A stretch of 64,000 nt of DNA from Cepaea nemoralis (lineage: Eukaryota > Mollusca > Gastropoda > Stylommatophora > Helicidae). Below, one piece after another: positions 46,640 to 62,014 of this stretch (position 1 is the stretch's first letter; each line of letters opens with the position of its first letter). The stretch spans positions 3,021,001 to 3,085,000 of the forward strand of contig JACEFZ010025058.1 of assembly GCA_014155875.1 (NCBI GenBank). The letters run 5' to 3'. The notes beneath the pieces are model-generated. The model did not search any database. It was not told the origin of the DNA and was given only the letters and a program-made list of their open reading frames with translations. Made by a program: the position numbers and the translations under genes.

Positions 46640-47130
46640 ATCATGACGTTGTCCAAACATGAATTCATGGTCTTATCATTGAAGTTCTGGCTTAACCTGT
46701 CGATCGCATCGTGCAATGACGTTTGTCTCATCCTGTCGTCATTATTCATTTTGACGGTTCGTCCCAACATGTTGAAGTTTTATTTTATCATTGAGGTCTT
46801 TAACTCAATCTGTTGCCATTGTCTCATCTTTGATATTTCATCTCAACCAGATATTTTGTCTCAACAGGACGTTTCAACTCAACCGGACGTTTTGTCTCAA
46901 CATGAAGTTTGGTCACAACATGAGTTTATCTCATCATTGTATCTTTTTCTCACCATAATGCCATTATGTCAACATGACGTTTTGTCTCACTAGGATGACG
47001 TTTGTCTCATCATGACATCCTTGTCTCGTCCTGATGCCTTTACCTTCTCTTGGCATTTTTATCACATTATGATGTTTTGTTTCATCATTTTCGTTTTTGT
47101 CGTATGGCGAAGTTATTATATCATCATGAC
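46640..47130. repeat. Degenerate minisatellite of about 20 bp
   Basis: Variants of GACGTTTTGTCTCAACATGA recur, clearest at 46855-46930 and 46970-47030. The unit length drifts. The array ends close to a (GT)n run. Confidence 0.7.
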
Positions 47131-47154
47131 ATTTGGGTTATTTTAAGCGTAAAG

Positions 47155-47155
47155 C

Positions 47156-47224
<69 letters not shown>
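47155..47224. repeat. (GT)n array
   Basis: A pure GT run of about 70 bp. Confidence 0.97.
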
Positions 47225-47227
<3 letters not shown>

Positions 47228-48984
47228 ATCGCCAGAGAAATAGGTGGAGTGTTTTGGCTTTTTATTCAATCTTACTTACTTTATCCGCAGAAGACGGTTA
47301 AGTTGTTCTGACTATGAGCATTGCTATGGGATGGCCTTCTTCTATGATAAACCGTTGAGTATATCTTTGAACACACTGAAAGAGTGATTTCTACTTTTTT
47401 GGAAGCACCGCCCGGCCTCAGCAGTGTCAAGCCTTTTATCAAGATAAGTGCTTCGGTGCAATATATTATTTAGATTACCATCTGAGAACAAAACTGATTA
47501 ATTTTTTAACGAACAATCCTCAACATTCAGAATGACAGTGCAGATCCAGTCCCGTCATTTGAAGAGGCAGAATCTACCTAAGAAGGACCTCTGATATTGA
47601 TTTACCATACTGCAGCAGATAGATGAACATGAACTGACATTTTATGGGAAAACAGACTTAGTTTTATTATGATTTTACTTGGGATTGAATTTCTTTGATG
47701 TATGTCAAATGAGATATTGTCATTATGTCTAACCAGAAAGATCAACTATGTAACCCAAAACCAGATAATTGTGCCAATATATTTGATAATTTAAACCATG
47801 AGTTGGAGTCAATTACTTGTTGATTTTGTTCAGCATTAGTGTTTATTCTAGTTGTTCCAACATACACAGTTGATAATGTTTTAGCGTGAGTAACACGTGG
47901 CTGGTGAACTCACGGGGATATACTTTATTTCATAGAGTTGATTTGTCCTCGGTAAATTCCTAAAACTCGCGACGCCTTTTCATAGGAACGCCCATTATCT
48001 ACATATATTTTAAGTGTTGGGATATTTCACTTATCTGTCTTTGTTCTACTTTTGGGGGTTCGTGAGCCGTTTTCTGGCTTTCTTGTGATAGCGGATTTAT
48101 AAGGGATTGGTGACCTATTCCTCCCGGGAAATCCCCTACACATTATTTATATTTCCCTTGTCTCACACGCCACAACATGGAACAACACAAATAGGTCTAA
48201 AGAAAAACATGAAATGAGAAAAATTAATAAAAAAATAAAAAGTAAACAGAATCGATATTGGTATCAAACGTCATTAGGCAATTAAACAATCTACGTTTCT
48301 ATGAAGGCTGCCTAAGTTATGTTGTGATAGGTGCCAAAAATGAAAATGTGACTCAATTATATGCGTGTCCCGCAACCTAATTTATGTTATTATTTGTAAA
48401 CAATGTAACGTTAAATATATTGTACAAGCTGGTGTACGCAGTGCCGACAGCTTTAGGGAACACCTTAGGTATAGTATACAACACTCCTACAAGCCCGCCC
48501 CTAACAATTTCAGTACTTCTAATAACAGTGGAGTTGACTAAATATATGGGTCAACGTATTAATGCCAAGTTACTCTAACAGCTTAATTAGGCTAAATATT
48601 TAGAGAAAACAATTCTTTCTGGCATATCCATATAGCGGGAATCAATATTGTTATTGATACCACAGATAAGTCTCCTGACTCCCCTTCATATCTAGCTTCT
48701 TGCACACCTTCGGCTGCATTTTATTATTTGTCACCTTTCACAACTGAATGTCTGCGCAGCCTTTCTAGAAACGGCACGTTCAATGGCCTAATACCATTTA
48801 ATACCAATATTTTGTCTTTATACGTTTTAAATGTTATATAACATTTTTAATTTTATGTTTTTCTTCAGAACTGTTTGCGTTGTTCCTGATGAACATCGCT
48901 AAGATCGAAACATCGATTCGTTGTGCAACTTATTTTTAATTTAATTTTTACGCTATTATTATCATTGTTATTTGTACTCAGTGA
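47225..48984. other. Unassigned AT-rich DNA
   Basis: No coding similarity. CCTGATGAACATCGCTAAGA followed by TCGAAACATCG at 48882-48912 is the only structured motif noted. Confidence 0.4.
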
Positions 48985-49290
48985 TTTCCGACAAAAGAAA
49001 GGACAAAACCCAATATATACAAGATTGTTGTATTAAAACAGAGCAATATCACAAGACTGGAAAAAATTACGAAATGGTAAAAGAATTAAAGTTATTGACA
49101 AGAAATGTTCAAACTCAATTGAATGTTATCTGTAACAGGATGGGAAATACCTTAACATAATCTAGACAAATTCTAGAAAGATGGCAGGGGTACTGCAGTA
49201 GAATGTATAATATGAGTGACAGTGAGGATATGAATGAGATACATGAGCCAATGACATCAACGACAGAACCTGAACCCTCTTTGGGAGGAA
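48985..49290 (+). mobile_element. LINE E fragment (pre-RT linker)
   Basis: RKDKTQYIQDCCIKTEQYHK, KNYEMVKELK, LNVICNRMGNTLT and SDSEDMNEIHEP match the minus-strand linker at 30100-30480. It ends before the RT. Frameshifts are present. Confidence 0.7.
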
Positions 49291-52312
<3,022 letters not shown>

Positions 52313-52353
52313 AGCTGACCCGGCCCGGCTTCGAAAAGTCCCTGGCGGGATCA

Positions 52354-52433
<80 letters not shown>

Positions 52434-52785
52434 GACCCGGCCCGGCTTCGCCAAACCCCTGGCGGGGAGCATCTCATTTAATTCATATTCGGCCCCTGCT
52501 CCCGTTCCCATTCCCAAAGCGGGGAGCGTCTCATTTAATTCATATTCGGTTCCTGCTCCCGTTCCCGTTCCCAAAAAAGACGACACGGCCCGGCTGCGCC
52601 CAGCTCCTGGCGGGGAGCGTCTAATTTAATTCATATTCGGCCCCTGCTCCCGTTCCCAACAAAGACGACCCGACCCGGCTTCGCCCAGCTCCTGGCGGGG
52701 AGCGTCTCATTTAATTCATAATCGGCCCCTGCTCCCGTTCCCGTTCCCAAAGCGGGGAGTATCTCATTTAATTCATATTTATTGG
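52434..52785. repeat. Tandem GC-rich units
   Basis: Units of CCCGGCTTCGCC, then CCTGGCGGGGAGCGTCTCAT, TTAATTCATATTCGG and CCTGCTCCCGTTCCC repeat three or four times with partial deletions. CCCGTTCCCGTTCCC is itself internally repeated. Confidence 0.85.
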
Positions 52786-52845
52786 TTGCAGTTAGAACAA
52801 CCTTAGATAAACGAAGACCAACTTACAAAAAGCATTAGAAAGAGC

Positions 52846-53712
52846 ACTTCGGAGGAGGAGGAGTAGGGAGGAGGAGAGAGGAGGTGGAGGGAGGAGGAGA
52901 AGAGAGGAGGAGGAGAAAGGAGGAGAGGAGGAAGAGGAAGGAGGAGAGAGGAGGAGGAGGGAGGAGGAGGGAAGAGGAGGGAGGATAAGGTGGGAGTTGG
53001 AGGAGGGAGGAGGAGGGATTAGGAGGCGGAGGGAGGATGAGGAGGGAGGAGGAGAGAGGAAGAGGAGGAGGAGGGAGGAGGAGGGAGGAGGACGAGGGAG
53101 GCGTAGAGGGAGGAGGAGGAAGGAGGAGAGAGGAGGAAGAGGAAGAGGAGGGAGGAGGAGGAGAGAGGAGGAGGAGGGAGGAGGAGGAGTGAGGAGGAGA
53201 GAAGACGAGGGAGGAGGAGGACGAGGGAGGAGGGGAGGAGGGAGGAGGAGTGAGGAGGAGAGAAGACGAGGGAGGAGGAGGACGAGGGAGGAGGAGAGGA
53301 GGGAGGAGGGGAGGAGGGAGGAAGAGGGAGGAGGAGGGATTAGGAGGAGGGATTAGGAGGAGGGAGGAGGAGGAGTGAGGAGGGGGAGGAGGGAGGAGGA
53401 GGAAGAGGGAGGGGGAGGGGAGGAGGATGGAAGAGGAGGAAGAGGGAGGAGGAGGGAGGAGGAGGGGAGGGGAAGAGGATGAAGGTGGAGGAGGAGAAGG
53501 TGAAGTGGGAGGAGAAGTAGAAGTGGGAGGAGGAGGATGGGAGTAGGGGGAGGAGGAGAAGGGATGAGGAGTGGAGAAGAGGGGGTAGGAGGATGGGGAC
53601 GAGGAGGAGGGGACGAGGAGGAGGGGGAGGAGGAGGGGTGACAAGTTGGAGGAGGAGAAGCGGTGAGGAGGAGGGTGAGGAGGAGGATGGGGGGAGGGGG
53701 AGGAAGAGGTTT
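52846..53712. repeat. 865-bp polypurine (GGA-rich) tract
   Basis: Almost only G and A on the plus strand, dominated by GGAGGAGGAGGGAGG, with rare T or C. Frames rich in Glu/Gly/Arg or Ser/Pro are composition artefacts. The strand could form triplex or G-quadruplex structures. Confidence 0.95.
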
Positions 53713-53964
53713 GTAACGCATATGACTGTAGATAACTTTAGCGAAAAGGTCCACCTATTTGAGAAATATGCAACAATTTTACATATATAGCAATGCTATT
53801 AGAAGTTATTTTCCCTCTTTATATATACATTATAATGTAAATTGAAATATTAAATAATATTAAGTACTGTTTTTACACTAACAAACTATGACAGTTGGCA
53901 GCATGAGAATGAGAGGAAGATGTGTAGAAAATTTCATCTCAATCGGATGGACCGTTCGCGAACG

Positions 53965-53995
53965 CTTAAAGGACACACACACACACACACACACA

Positions 53996-54028
<33 letters not shown>

Positions 54029-54186
54029 AACACACACACACACACACACACCCACACCCACACACCCACCCACATACATACATACATACGTACGTACGTA
54101 CATACATACATACATACATACATACATACATACATACATACACACACACACACCCACCCTTCCACCCACCCACCCATCCACCCACC

Positions 54187-54232
<46 letters not shown>

Positions 54233-54240
54233 TACATACA

Positions 54241-54274
<34 letters not shown>

Positions 54275-54392
54275 CAAACATACATACATACATACATACA
54301 TACATACATACATACATACATACATACATACATACATACATACAGACAGACAGACAGACAGACAGACAGATAGACAGACACACACACCCACC

Positions 54393-54438
<46 letters not shown>

Positions 54439-54571
54439 TACATACATACATACATACATACATACATACATACATACATACATACATACATACACACAGA
54501 TAGACACACAGACACACACACACACACACGCACGCACACAGACAGACAGACAGAGAGACAGACAGACAGTC

Positions 54572-54633
<62 letters not shown>
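53965..54633. repeat. CA / CATA / CCCA / CAGA / TA compound array
   Basis: About 670 bp of (CA)n, (CATA)n, (CCCA)n and (CAGA)n blocks, with several blocks recurring in the same order, ending in (TA)n. Confidence 0.96.
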
Positions 54634-54634
<1 letters not shown>

Positions 54635-55231
54635 GTATATATATATCTACTCCGTGTTCCTGTATATATATATATGTATATACCTCCGTGTTCCTGTCTC
54701 GATCATGCCAGGTATTTACTTTTTGGTCTTCCCGTTGGAATATATATCTGTATGTTATTTCTATTTTCGTTAACTTTTTTGTTTTTAAGTTTTCGTTCAC
54801 AGATTGCACACAATCGCAATATGACGACTAAGTCTACTCTGATGATCTTCTTATTTCTTCCTATCTCCAATTCCAATTTTAATTTTCGGAAGAAAAAAAA
54901 TTCCAAATTCGGTCTCGTCTAACCTGCCTCCTCAGGTTTGGTTATTGTTGAGATCCGTGGTTTTTGTGGGTATTTTTACCCTGTTTCTTGTCTCGTGAGC
55001 TCTTACGAGTAAGTCCTTTCTCGGACTGGTTATTTAAGCGTTTGTGACTGTTACGTCAGCTTGGGGGGGGGGGGGGATTGGTGGGCCGGCAAGTTTTCCT
55101 GTGAGTCCGTCTCCTGTGGTGATTTTTTTAATCAGTGTTGGCTACTTGTACTTGTGCGTGTCGCTTGGATAGAAACGTTTGTTGGAATATGGCAATTCGT
55201 AGCTCCGTAATCCGCGTCGTAGTCTTGTTTG

Positions 55232-55310
<79 letters not shown>

Positions 55311-55603
55311 AAGTATCTATCTTCCTCATGTTTGTTCCAATACCCTTCGGGAGTTAAGGTTTCTTTGTCTTTCTCTTCTTGGCTCCGGCTGTCTTCACGT
55401 GCGTCGGTTTCCTCCTCTGGGTTTTTTTCGGTTGTCTGGTGGGATTCTTGTTTCTCCTTGGGTTGCTTGGGCATTGTGGTTGGACTACTGGCTTCAGTCG
55501 CTTCAGAGATCACAGATCGTGAGAATTGTATGGATATTTTGTCCTGGCCATGCGGGTGTACGAGGGAATGAACCGGCCAATAGGCTAGCAGGGAAGGCAC
55601 CTC
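54540..55603. repeat. Tandem duplication, unit A
   Basis: From CAGACAGTCTCTT(TA)n through CTCCGTGTTCCTG, a LINE H segment and the start of LINE C1. It matches 55604-57112 almost base for base outside the arrays. It ends in the LINE C1 RNase H codons (…ANRLAGKAP). Confidence 0.85.
55511..55603 (+). mobile_element. LINE C1 fragment in unit A
   Basis: LQSLQRSQIVRIVWIFCPGH AGVRGNEPANRLAG: the last part of RNase H, identical in position to 57011-57112. It is cut by the duplication boundary rather than by retrotransposition. Confidence 0.8.
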
Positions 55604-55604
55604 C

Positions 55605-56095
<491 letters not shown>

Positions 56096-56096
56096 T

Positions 56097-56195
<99 letters not shown>

Positions 56196-56668
56196 TCCGT
56201 GTTCCTGTATATATATATATGTATATACCTCCGTGTTCCTGTCTCGATCATGCCAGGTATTTACTTTTTGGTCTTCCCGTTGGAATATATATCTGTATGT
56301 TATTTCTATTTTCGTTAACTTTTTTGTTTTTAAGTTTTCGTTCACAGATTGCACACAATCGCAATATGACGACTAAGTCTACTCTGATGATCTTCTTATT
56401 TCTTCCTATCTCCAATTCCAATTTCAATTTAAAAAAAAAAAAATAATTCCAAATTCGGTCTCGTCTAACCTGCCTCCTCAGGTTTGGTTATTGTTGAGAT
56501 CCGTGGTTTTTGTGGGTATTTTTACCTGTTTCTTGTCTTGTGAGCTCTTACGAGTAAGTCCTACCTCGGCCTGGTTATGTAAGCGTTTGTGACTGTGACG
56601 TCAGCTGGGGGGGGGGGATTGGTGGGCCGGCAAGTTTTCCTGTGAGTCCGTCTCCTGTGGTGATTTTT

Positions 56669-56772
56669 TTAATCAGTGTTGGCTACTTGTACTTGTGCAT
56701 GTCGCTTGGATAGAAACGTTTGTTGGAATATGGCAATTTGTAGCTCCATAATCCGCGTCGTAGTCTTCTTTG

Positions 56773-56825
<53 letters not shown>

Positions 56826-57010
56826 AAGTATCTATCTTCCTCATGTTTGTTCCAATACTCTTCGGGAGTTAAGGTTTCTTTGTCTTTCTCTTCTTGGCTC
56901 CGGCTGTCTTCACGTGCGTCGGTTTCCTCCTCTGGGTTTTTTTCGGTTGTCTGATGGGATTCTTGTTTCTCCTTGGGTTGCTTGGGCATTGTGGTTGGAC
57001 TACTGGCTTC
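56669..57010 (-). pseudogene. LINE H ORF1 continuation with (RE)n
   Basis: The minus strand continues ORF1 after the LINE C1 insertion: SSPTTMPKQPKEKQ, NPEEETDAREDSRSQEEKD, EEYWNKHEEDRYFE, then Arg-Glu repeats encoded by (GA)n. Unit A holds the same stretch at 55142-55510. It is highly charged with no enzyme motif. Confidence 0.6.
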
Positions 57011-57413
57011 AGTCGCTTCAGAGGTCACAGATCGTGAGAATTGTATGGCTATTTTGTCCTGGCCATGCGGGTGTACGAGGGAATGAACCAGCCGATAGGC
57101 TATCAGGGAAGGCACCTCTTGGTGGAATTTAGCTTATGGACAAGGAGGAGGTGGTCGTGCGCTTGTGGGACCAGGTGGAGAAGGCGGAGGAACAGATTGA
57201 GAACCCATATGTGGAAAGAATGAGATTGCGGCGGATCGGCAGGGGATCTGGAAGAATCTCGAAACTGAGAGGGAATACCAGGAGAACTTTTAATCAGATA
57301 GTGGTGGGAACGATTAGTGGTCTGACTCTTCGCTGGCTGTTGAACGAGGGGACGGAGCACGTATGGGAATGTCCTGAGTGCAGTGATGTCGGTTCTTAAC
57401 TCAACTCAATTCA
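57011..57413 (+). mobile_element. LINE C1 3' end with a 12-bp TSD
   Basis: 403 bp from QSLQRSQIVRI through GVRGNEPADRL to WECPECSDVGS and the (CTCAA)n tail. ACTACTGGCTTC occurs at 56999-57010 and 57414-57425. It interrupts LINE H ORF1 in antisense orientation. Confidence 0.9.
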
Positions 57414-57425
57414 ACTACTGGCTTC

Positions 57426-58569
57426 CGCTTGCTGTTTCTGATTGGTCTGTGTTTTGGCTCCATCATGCGTCTCTTTACCTCCTTTTTTTGTGTAATGTCT
57501 ATAGTAGTTTTTCGATGTTTTCTTGTTGAGTTTCATCTTGCGACTTTTCTGTGATCTTTTCCTTGGCTTCAGCTGGTTTGGTTTGGGATATCTCTGTTCA
57601 GTTTGTAGTATTTCTATCTCGGCTTTGATTGCTTGTAAGATCTCTTCATTTTTCTTTGTCGCCCTGATCATGTGCCCCACTTTTGTTTGATGTTTTGCTA
57701 GATCTCCTTTATTTCAGCAAGCAGCATTTCATTGTCGCTGGTCGGTGCCGGTGTTTGAAGTAGCTTGACTTGTTTTTTCAACTCATCAATCTGGCTTTGT
57801 AGTTGTGCTCTTTCAGCTTGCGAGATGCAGGTGGATGTCTCGCACCTCCGCATTGCTTCCTTATATGGTGTCTATGTGGTAATGGCGAGCTTTAAGACGT
57901 CTCTGTGTCTTTGGAGGTACAGACAGCCCAAGTATCTTGCTCCACGCTTGCCCAAGCAGTTGGCGCACTTTCTTTTTGTTTTTTGTTGGGTGCTCGGAAG
58001 TCCGTATCCAGATTGGCCAGCGGTCACTCCTTGAAGGCGTGATGGTCGGCGCAGTATCGGCAAATTTTCGTCTTATTGCGACATGCTGCTCTGCTGTGAC
58101 CGTCCTTCTGGCATCTGGAACACTGAGTAATCCTTGGTATGAATCTTTTAGGCTGTTGTATTTTCTGCTGTATCGATACCTGGCGTGGTATCTCGCTGCC
58201 CTCAGTCGTCACCACCGCTAGTGTCCTAGGGATCTTTGAGTACGTCAGGATCCGCTCCATCTTCAAAATTCTGATATGGAGATTTTCTTCTTGCAGCTGC
58301 TTCATGATTTGTTAGTCTGACAGCTCCACTTGAATACGCTTGACAACCCATCTGACTGTTTTTTGAGTCGGTGTTTTTGGCTCTGGTGTCTTTCTCCTCC
58401 TTCTTCTCAGCTTCACCGTGGTAGCTTCAGTAGTATCTGTATGTTCAGGTTCTTTGTTGCAGCTCGCAGGTAGATTCTCCACGGTCGTCTATATTATGGG
58501 TTTAGCGGCTCCCACGCTGCACATCTTCTGTGTCTGTTGTTTCTTGGTATTGCACTTGCAACGTGCCAT
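57426..58569 (-). pseudogene. LINE H gag-like ORF1 with zinc knuckles
   Basis: Minus strand, start near MARCKCNTKKQQTQKM. The central part has KTVRWVVKRIQVEL, LKMERILTYSKIPRTL and TQCSRCQKDGHSRAAC (C-x2-C-x4-H-x4-C). KICRYCADHHAFKE follows, then KKQKESAPT or, in the next frame, KCANCLGKRGARYLGC. This triple-knuckle order is standard for ORF1 RNA-binding proteins of I/Jockey LINEs, which coat the LINE RNA. Stops and frameshifts make it a relic. It probably belongs to family B or C but is not linked to an ORF2 here. Confidence 0.8.
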
Positions 58570-58889
58570 TTTCCTCCCCCATATCAGGCTTCTTGAACTG
58601 TTCAGGTGACTTGTCTTGATAGCGCTCGCAAATGCGACGACGAATGCGAACGAACGCTACGACCACGACGACGCGACGAACGACGACGCGGATTCTTATC
58701 TCATTTTGCTTCTGCCTTTTTTCTCCAAACATAAAACTGACCTTTAACCTGCTCACGCCAATTCCTTCTATCCTTTGCTGCCCGCTGCAGATGTATCCAT
58801 TCCTCCTTCTGCTAATCTGTTCGCTAACTGCATGTATGTATTATGTTACCTAGTAGGATAACCATACGGGCCTAATGTCTGCGTTCTTC

Positions 58890-59046
58890 TTATAGTCCAT
58901 GTCATGTGGCATTGGTGATCATGTCTGTCCACAATCTTCTGTTTCGTGTCCTGCCAATCATTTCTGCTAGTGATGTTTCTCAATGCCATGATGTCAAATT
59001 GTTCAGAATCTTCTCTTTTAGCTTTTCTCTGTCTCTCGTTCCCTGC

Positions 59047-59132
<86 letters not shown>

Positions 59133-59177
59133 CTCTCCCCTCTCTTTCTCGTTCCCTATAATTCTCTCTCTCTCACT

Positions 59178-59264
<87 letters not shown>

Positions 59265-59700
59265 TACCCCTGCTGAAATACTCCAGCTTCCCCCTCCTTT
59301 TCTTGACTTGTTCTAAGAATGTAGATTGTTCGCTTTTGATGCAAGCAACCATTTCTTTTTGTGAGCTAGTTTCTTTCAAGATATCTCCATAGCTCTTTTT
59401 ATACGGTTAAGGTATTCTGATCATTCTTCTATAAAACCATAGCTCCTCAGCCGCCGTATAATTCCCAACTGTTCTGCTAACTGTCCGTAATTCACGTCCA
59501 TACATCAGAATTAACTAAATATAGGATTTAGGACCTAACCTCGATGGAAAACGATACATTGTAGAGAATATTCTTCATCTGTTGAAACGCTGCCTTTGCT
59601 TGAGCTATTCTACATTTAACTTCTTTAATGCACTTTCCATCTGCTGTTGTGAAAGTACCCAATAATTAAATACATTGACTTGTTGCATTCATGTTGATGT
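58890..59700 (-). mobile_element. D/E-like LINE C-terminal region split by (CT)n
   Basis: The minus strand contains VSRTVGNYTAAEELWFYRRMIRI, TKRAMEI and KEMVACIKSEQSTFLEQVKKRRGK; beyond the array, SEQFDIMALRNITSRNDWQDTK. The two CT arrays at 59049-59122 and 59163-59265 lie inside. It is decayed and has no long frame. Confidence 0.6.
59049..59265. repeat. Two (CT)n arrays
   Basis: Near-pure CT runs separated by CTCTTTCTCGTTCCCTATAA, a word that repeats TCTCTCGTTCCCTGCAA just upstream, so the array appears locally duplicated. Confidence 0.95.
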
Positions 59701-60067
59701 TGTACTTGAGTATATCCATTGTCTGTATTTTGTTTGGGTTACTAGTGCTATATTATAGGCTATCTGCATATCTGTTTGAGCTAACAGTTGTAAGTCATGC
59801 ACCGTGTGTCTGAATGTAGTGTGTGAGATACTTGTACAGAGTTATACGGCTATCTGAAGTTGTTAACGATCTCATTCTAAGACTGATAATGATCGTTATA
59901 CGTTATTTGAGACTATCTCTTCCATTAGTCCCTTTTATCACGACAACTGAAACCAGTGAACAAGAAGTCCCAGGTGACTGAGCTTTGTACAGGGACTTTC
60001 TGATTGTGAAGTCTCGTGTCGTGCCAGAGAGCATATTGTACGTTTTCCCTGTCAGCAATATGGCAGT
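59701..60067. other. Unassigned DNA
   Basis: No signal recognised. Confidence 0.4.
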
Positions 60068-60150
60068 GGCGTGGCACAGTGACTAGCACGTATATCTGCC
60101 GGTCCGACAGTTCTAAGTTCGGACTCCCCCTTTAGATGGAAATTTTGTTA
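60068..60150 (+). mobile_element. tRNA-like SINE head
   Basis: TGGCGTGGCACAGTGACTAG followed by GCCGGTCCGACAG and AGTTCGGACTCCC, which looks like an A-box and a degenerate B-box. The body downstream has no second copy in the window. Confidence 0.45.
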
Positions 60151-60239
60151 AACAAATCGATCTCTGCTTCGAGGTCAACCCAGTTCAATATGAGTGTAAG
60201 GAAATGTTCAGGGAAGGAAAAGTGTCGTCGTGATATTGA

Positions 60240-61047
60240 TCACATGTACCATCGAGTGCGGGCCGGGCTACAACATGTGGGACTAGCGTTATATACTTAA
60301 TGAGCCTACAGACGTGCAGACAAGACCTTTACATTTGCCAACAGACTTCAAAGCAACATGGCAATCTAACGAGTTCGTAATCCTTCAACCTTTCAGCTGA
60401 GTGAAGCTGTGCTGATTTACCATCTAATTAGTACAAATATGTTGATCGATCTAACTCTAAACTTTAACATACGAGGCTAAAGTATCGGAAGTATCGGAGA
60501 CAGCCTGGTGTAGAGCACCAAATGTCATATTCACGGAGACTATATTGCAGAGTTCCTCCTCCTCTTCAAATCATGAAACCAACAGGGTGGGCAAGGAAGC
60601 CATACGTTATGTTTCAGCACAGCACATGCAGGCCGCCTGGGATAAACCTAGTGTGTGAGGTTCTGGACACATCTGTGAAATACTCAATATGAAGGCAGAA
60701 TAGAGACAGACCGTCTACCCACAATAGCAAAAGTTGAGGTGTAACTGGCCCGTGTGGCGCTAAGATGAATGATACTGCCATGACCCAATTTAACAACAGA
60801 AACAAGGCAAATTATTCATACTATGACGACGATTAACAACATATAAGTTAAAATAGCTATCATCGCGCTTTGAATTTAGAGAAACGTCGTAATAAGGATG
60901 AGAACATCAACAACTTCAACAAGAAAGTTTCATATCGTGTCATACAAAGGTCCAGTGACAAAAACTTTTAAGCCAACATCGAAATAGACTGTGTGTGTTT
61001 TAAACTGTACACAACAGGCTTAGACATGTGAAGTAACTGTTTAAATG
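60240..61047. other. Unassigned DNA
   Basis: About 800 bp with no coding or repeat features that I could identify. Confidence 0.4.
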
Positions 61048-61407
61048 CGAGGGTAAGTTAATAAGTAAGTCACAAATGGCTGTAGAAAAATAACTAAAGA
61101 TGATAACAATTTGAAGCCAGTTTATTTTTATACATACGTTGTCCTTTTATTTCTCAACATAATTTCCACCAACATTGATGCGCTTATCCCATCATTTTAT
61201 CAGTCCTCCCAAACCGGCCGCATAGAACTGCGTGCTCTGTTTTCTAAACCATGTTATCACTTACATTCACCTTCGGCGTCATTAGCGAAATGTCTCCCGA
61301 CAAGGTGGGTTTCCTGTTTATGTTGACAAATGTTTGTCCCGTAAAACGGTACATAGCTGGGTAGAAAACGTTACGAGAGTGAGTCAATAACTAAGTCACA
61401 ATGTGGG
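61048..61407 (-). mobile_element. Mariner-derived fragment, second copy
   Basis: Begins CGAGGGTAAGTTAATAAGTA and matches 24373-24750 through the second internal terminus. The minus strand holds the mariner C-terminus ending KCINVGGNYVEK. It stops where a tRNA-like SINE begins and lacks the second arm. Confidence 0.78.
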
Positions 61408-61417
61408 ATGGTAGGCC

Positions 61418-61618
61418 TTGCGGTGTATGGCAGAGTGGTCTTTGAGCCTGAGGGATTTAGCATTTAGGACTGCCTGGCTAGTGCAGTCGCCGCGAACTGT
61501 GCAGGTTAGGATTTTCTTTTTGCCCCCGACAGAAAAAAATCCCACACCTTACCGAGGGATCGAACCCGGGTCTCCCGAAGGAGAGTCCGGCGTTCAGCCA
61601 CTCGGCCAGCCGCTCATC
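61418..61618 (-). mobile_element. tRNA(Ser/Leu)-like SINE
   Basis: On the minus strand from 61618: AGCGGCTGGCCGAGTGGC with an excellent A-box, a long variable-loop-like hairpin (CTCTCCTTCGGGAGA), then CCGGGTTCGATCCCTCGG with the B-box. A non-tRNA body follows. The head resembles a class II tRNA, but its 3' side lacks acceptor pairing, so I call a SINE. Confidence 0.72.
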
Positions 61619-61765
61619 GTATTATGATGTGAGATATTAAAATACAATTACACATATTAATAATATTAAAATGGATGAAAATACGGTTACACAACTAAAA
61701 TCCCAAAGTTAAGAAACACGACTTTTTGAAAATATGATATGACAGTAGAGTAGTCAGATGTCAAC

Positions 61766-61985
61766 CGGTGTCAGTAGCTCAGGTAACAGACGCGCAGTTT
61801 CATAATTTCCTGATATACCAAGTCCAGAGGTTAACATCAGCAGCGGACAAATGTCGGAGCAGACCACTTTGCGTTCATTTCCATGTTATGTGATGTCAGA
61901 CGTTCAGAAAGCAATGACATCAAGTGCCAGCTGGTGTTGGCGTTCATGTCTCTCCACAGATCTTGGTCTTTGTAGTTCTGGAAAA
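61766..61985 (+). mobile_element. Degenerate SINE-2
   Basis: CAACCGGTGTCAGTAGCTCAGG resembles a tRNA-like start, and GTTCAGAAAGCAATGACATC with CAGCTGGTGTTGGCGTTCATG matches the SINE-2 body. The B-box is not recognisable. Confidence 0.55.
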
Positions 61986-62014
61986 TGCAGTTTTTGCCTC
62001 TGCATACCTATAAT

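Noticed and set aside
48882..48912. A confirmed hammerhead ribozyme
   Set aside because: Only the CTGATGA and GAAA boxes are seen; helix II is weak and stems I and III were not established, so it stays a tentative finding.
52835..53754. Very long open frames rich in Ser/Pro or Glu/Gly/Arg
   Set aside because: They come from the polypurine array read in several frames on both strands. No frame has non-repetitive content.
53878..54831. Long open frames of Tyr-Val-Cys-Met or His-Thr-Tyr-Ile repeats
   Set aside because: They are translations of CA and CATA microsatellites; all frames are open for the same reason.
61550..61618. A functional tRNA-Ser or tRNA-Leu gene
   Set aside because: A- and B-boxes are excellent, but I could not pair the acceptor stem, and a SINE-like body follows inside mariner-derived DNA.
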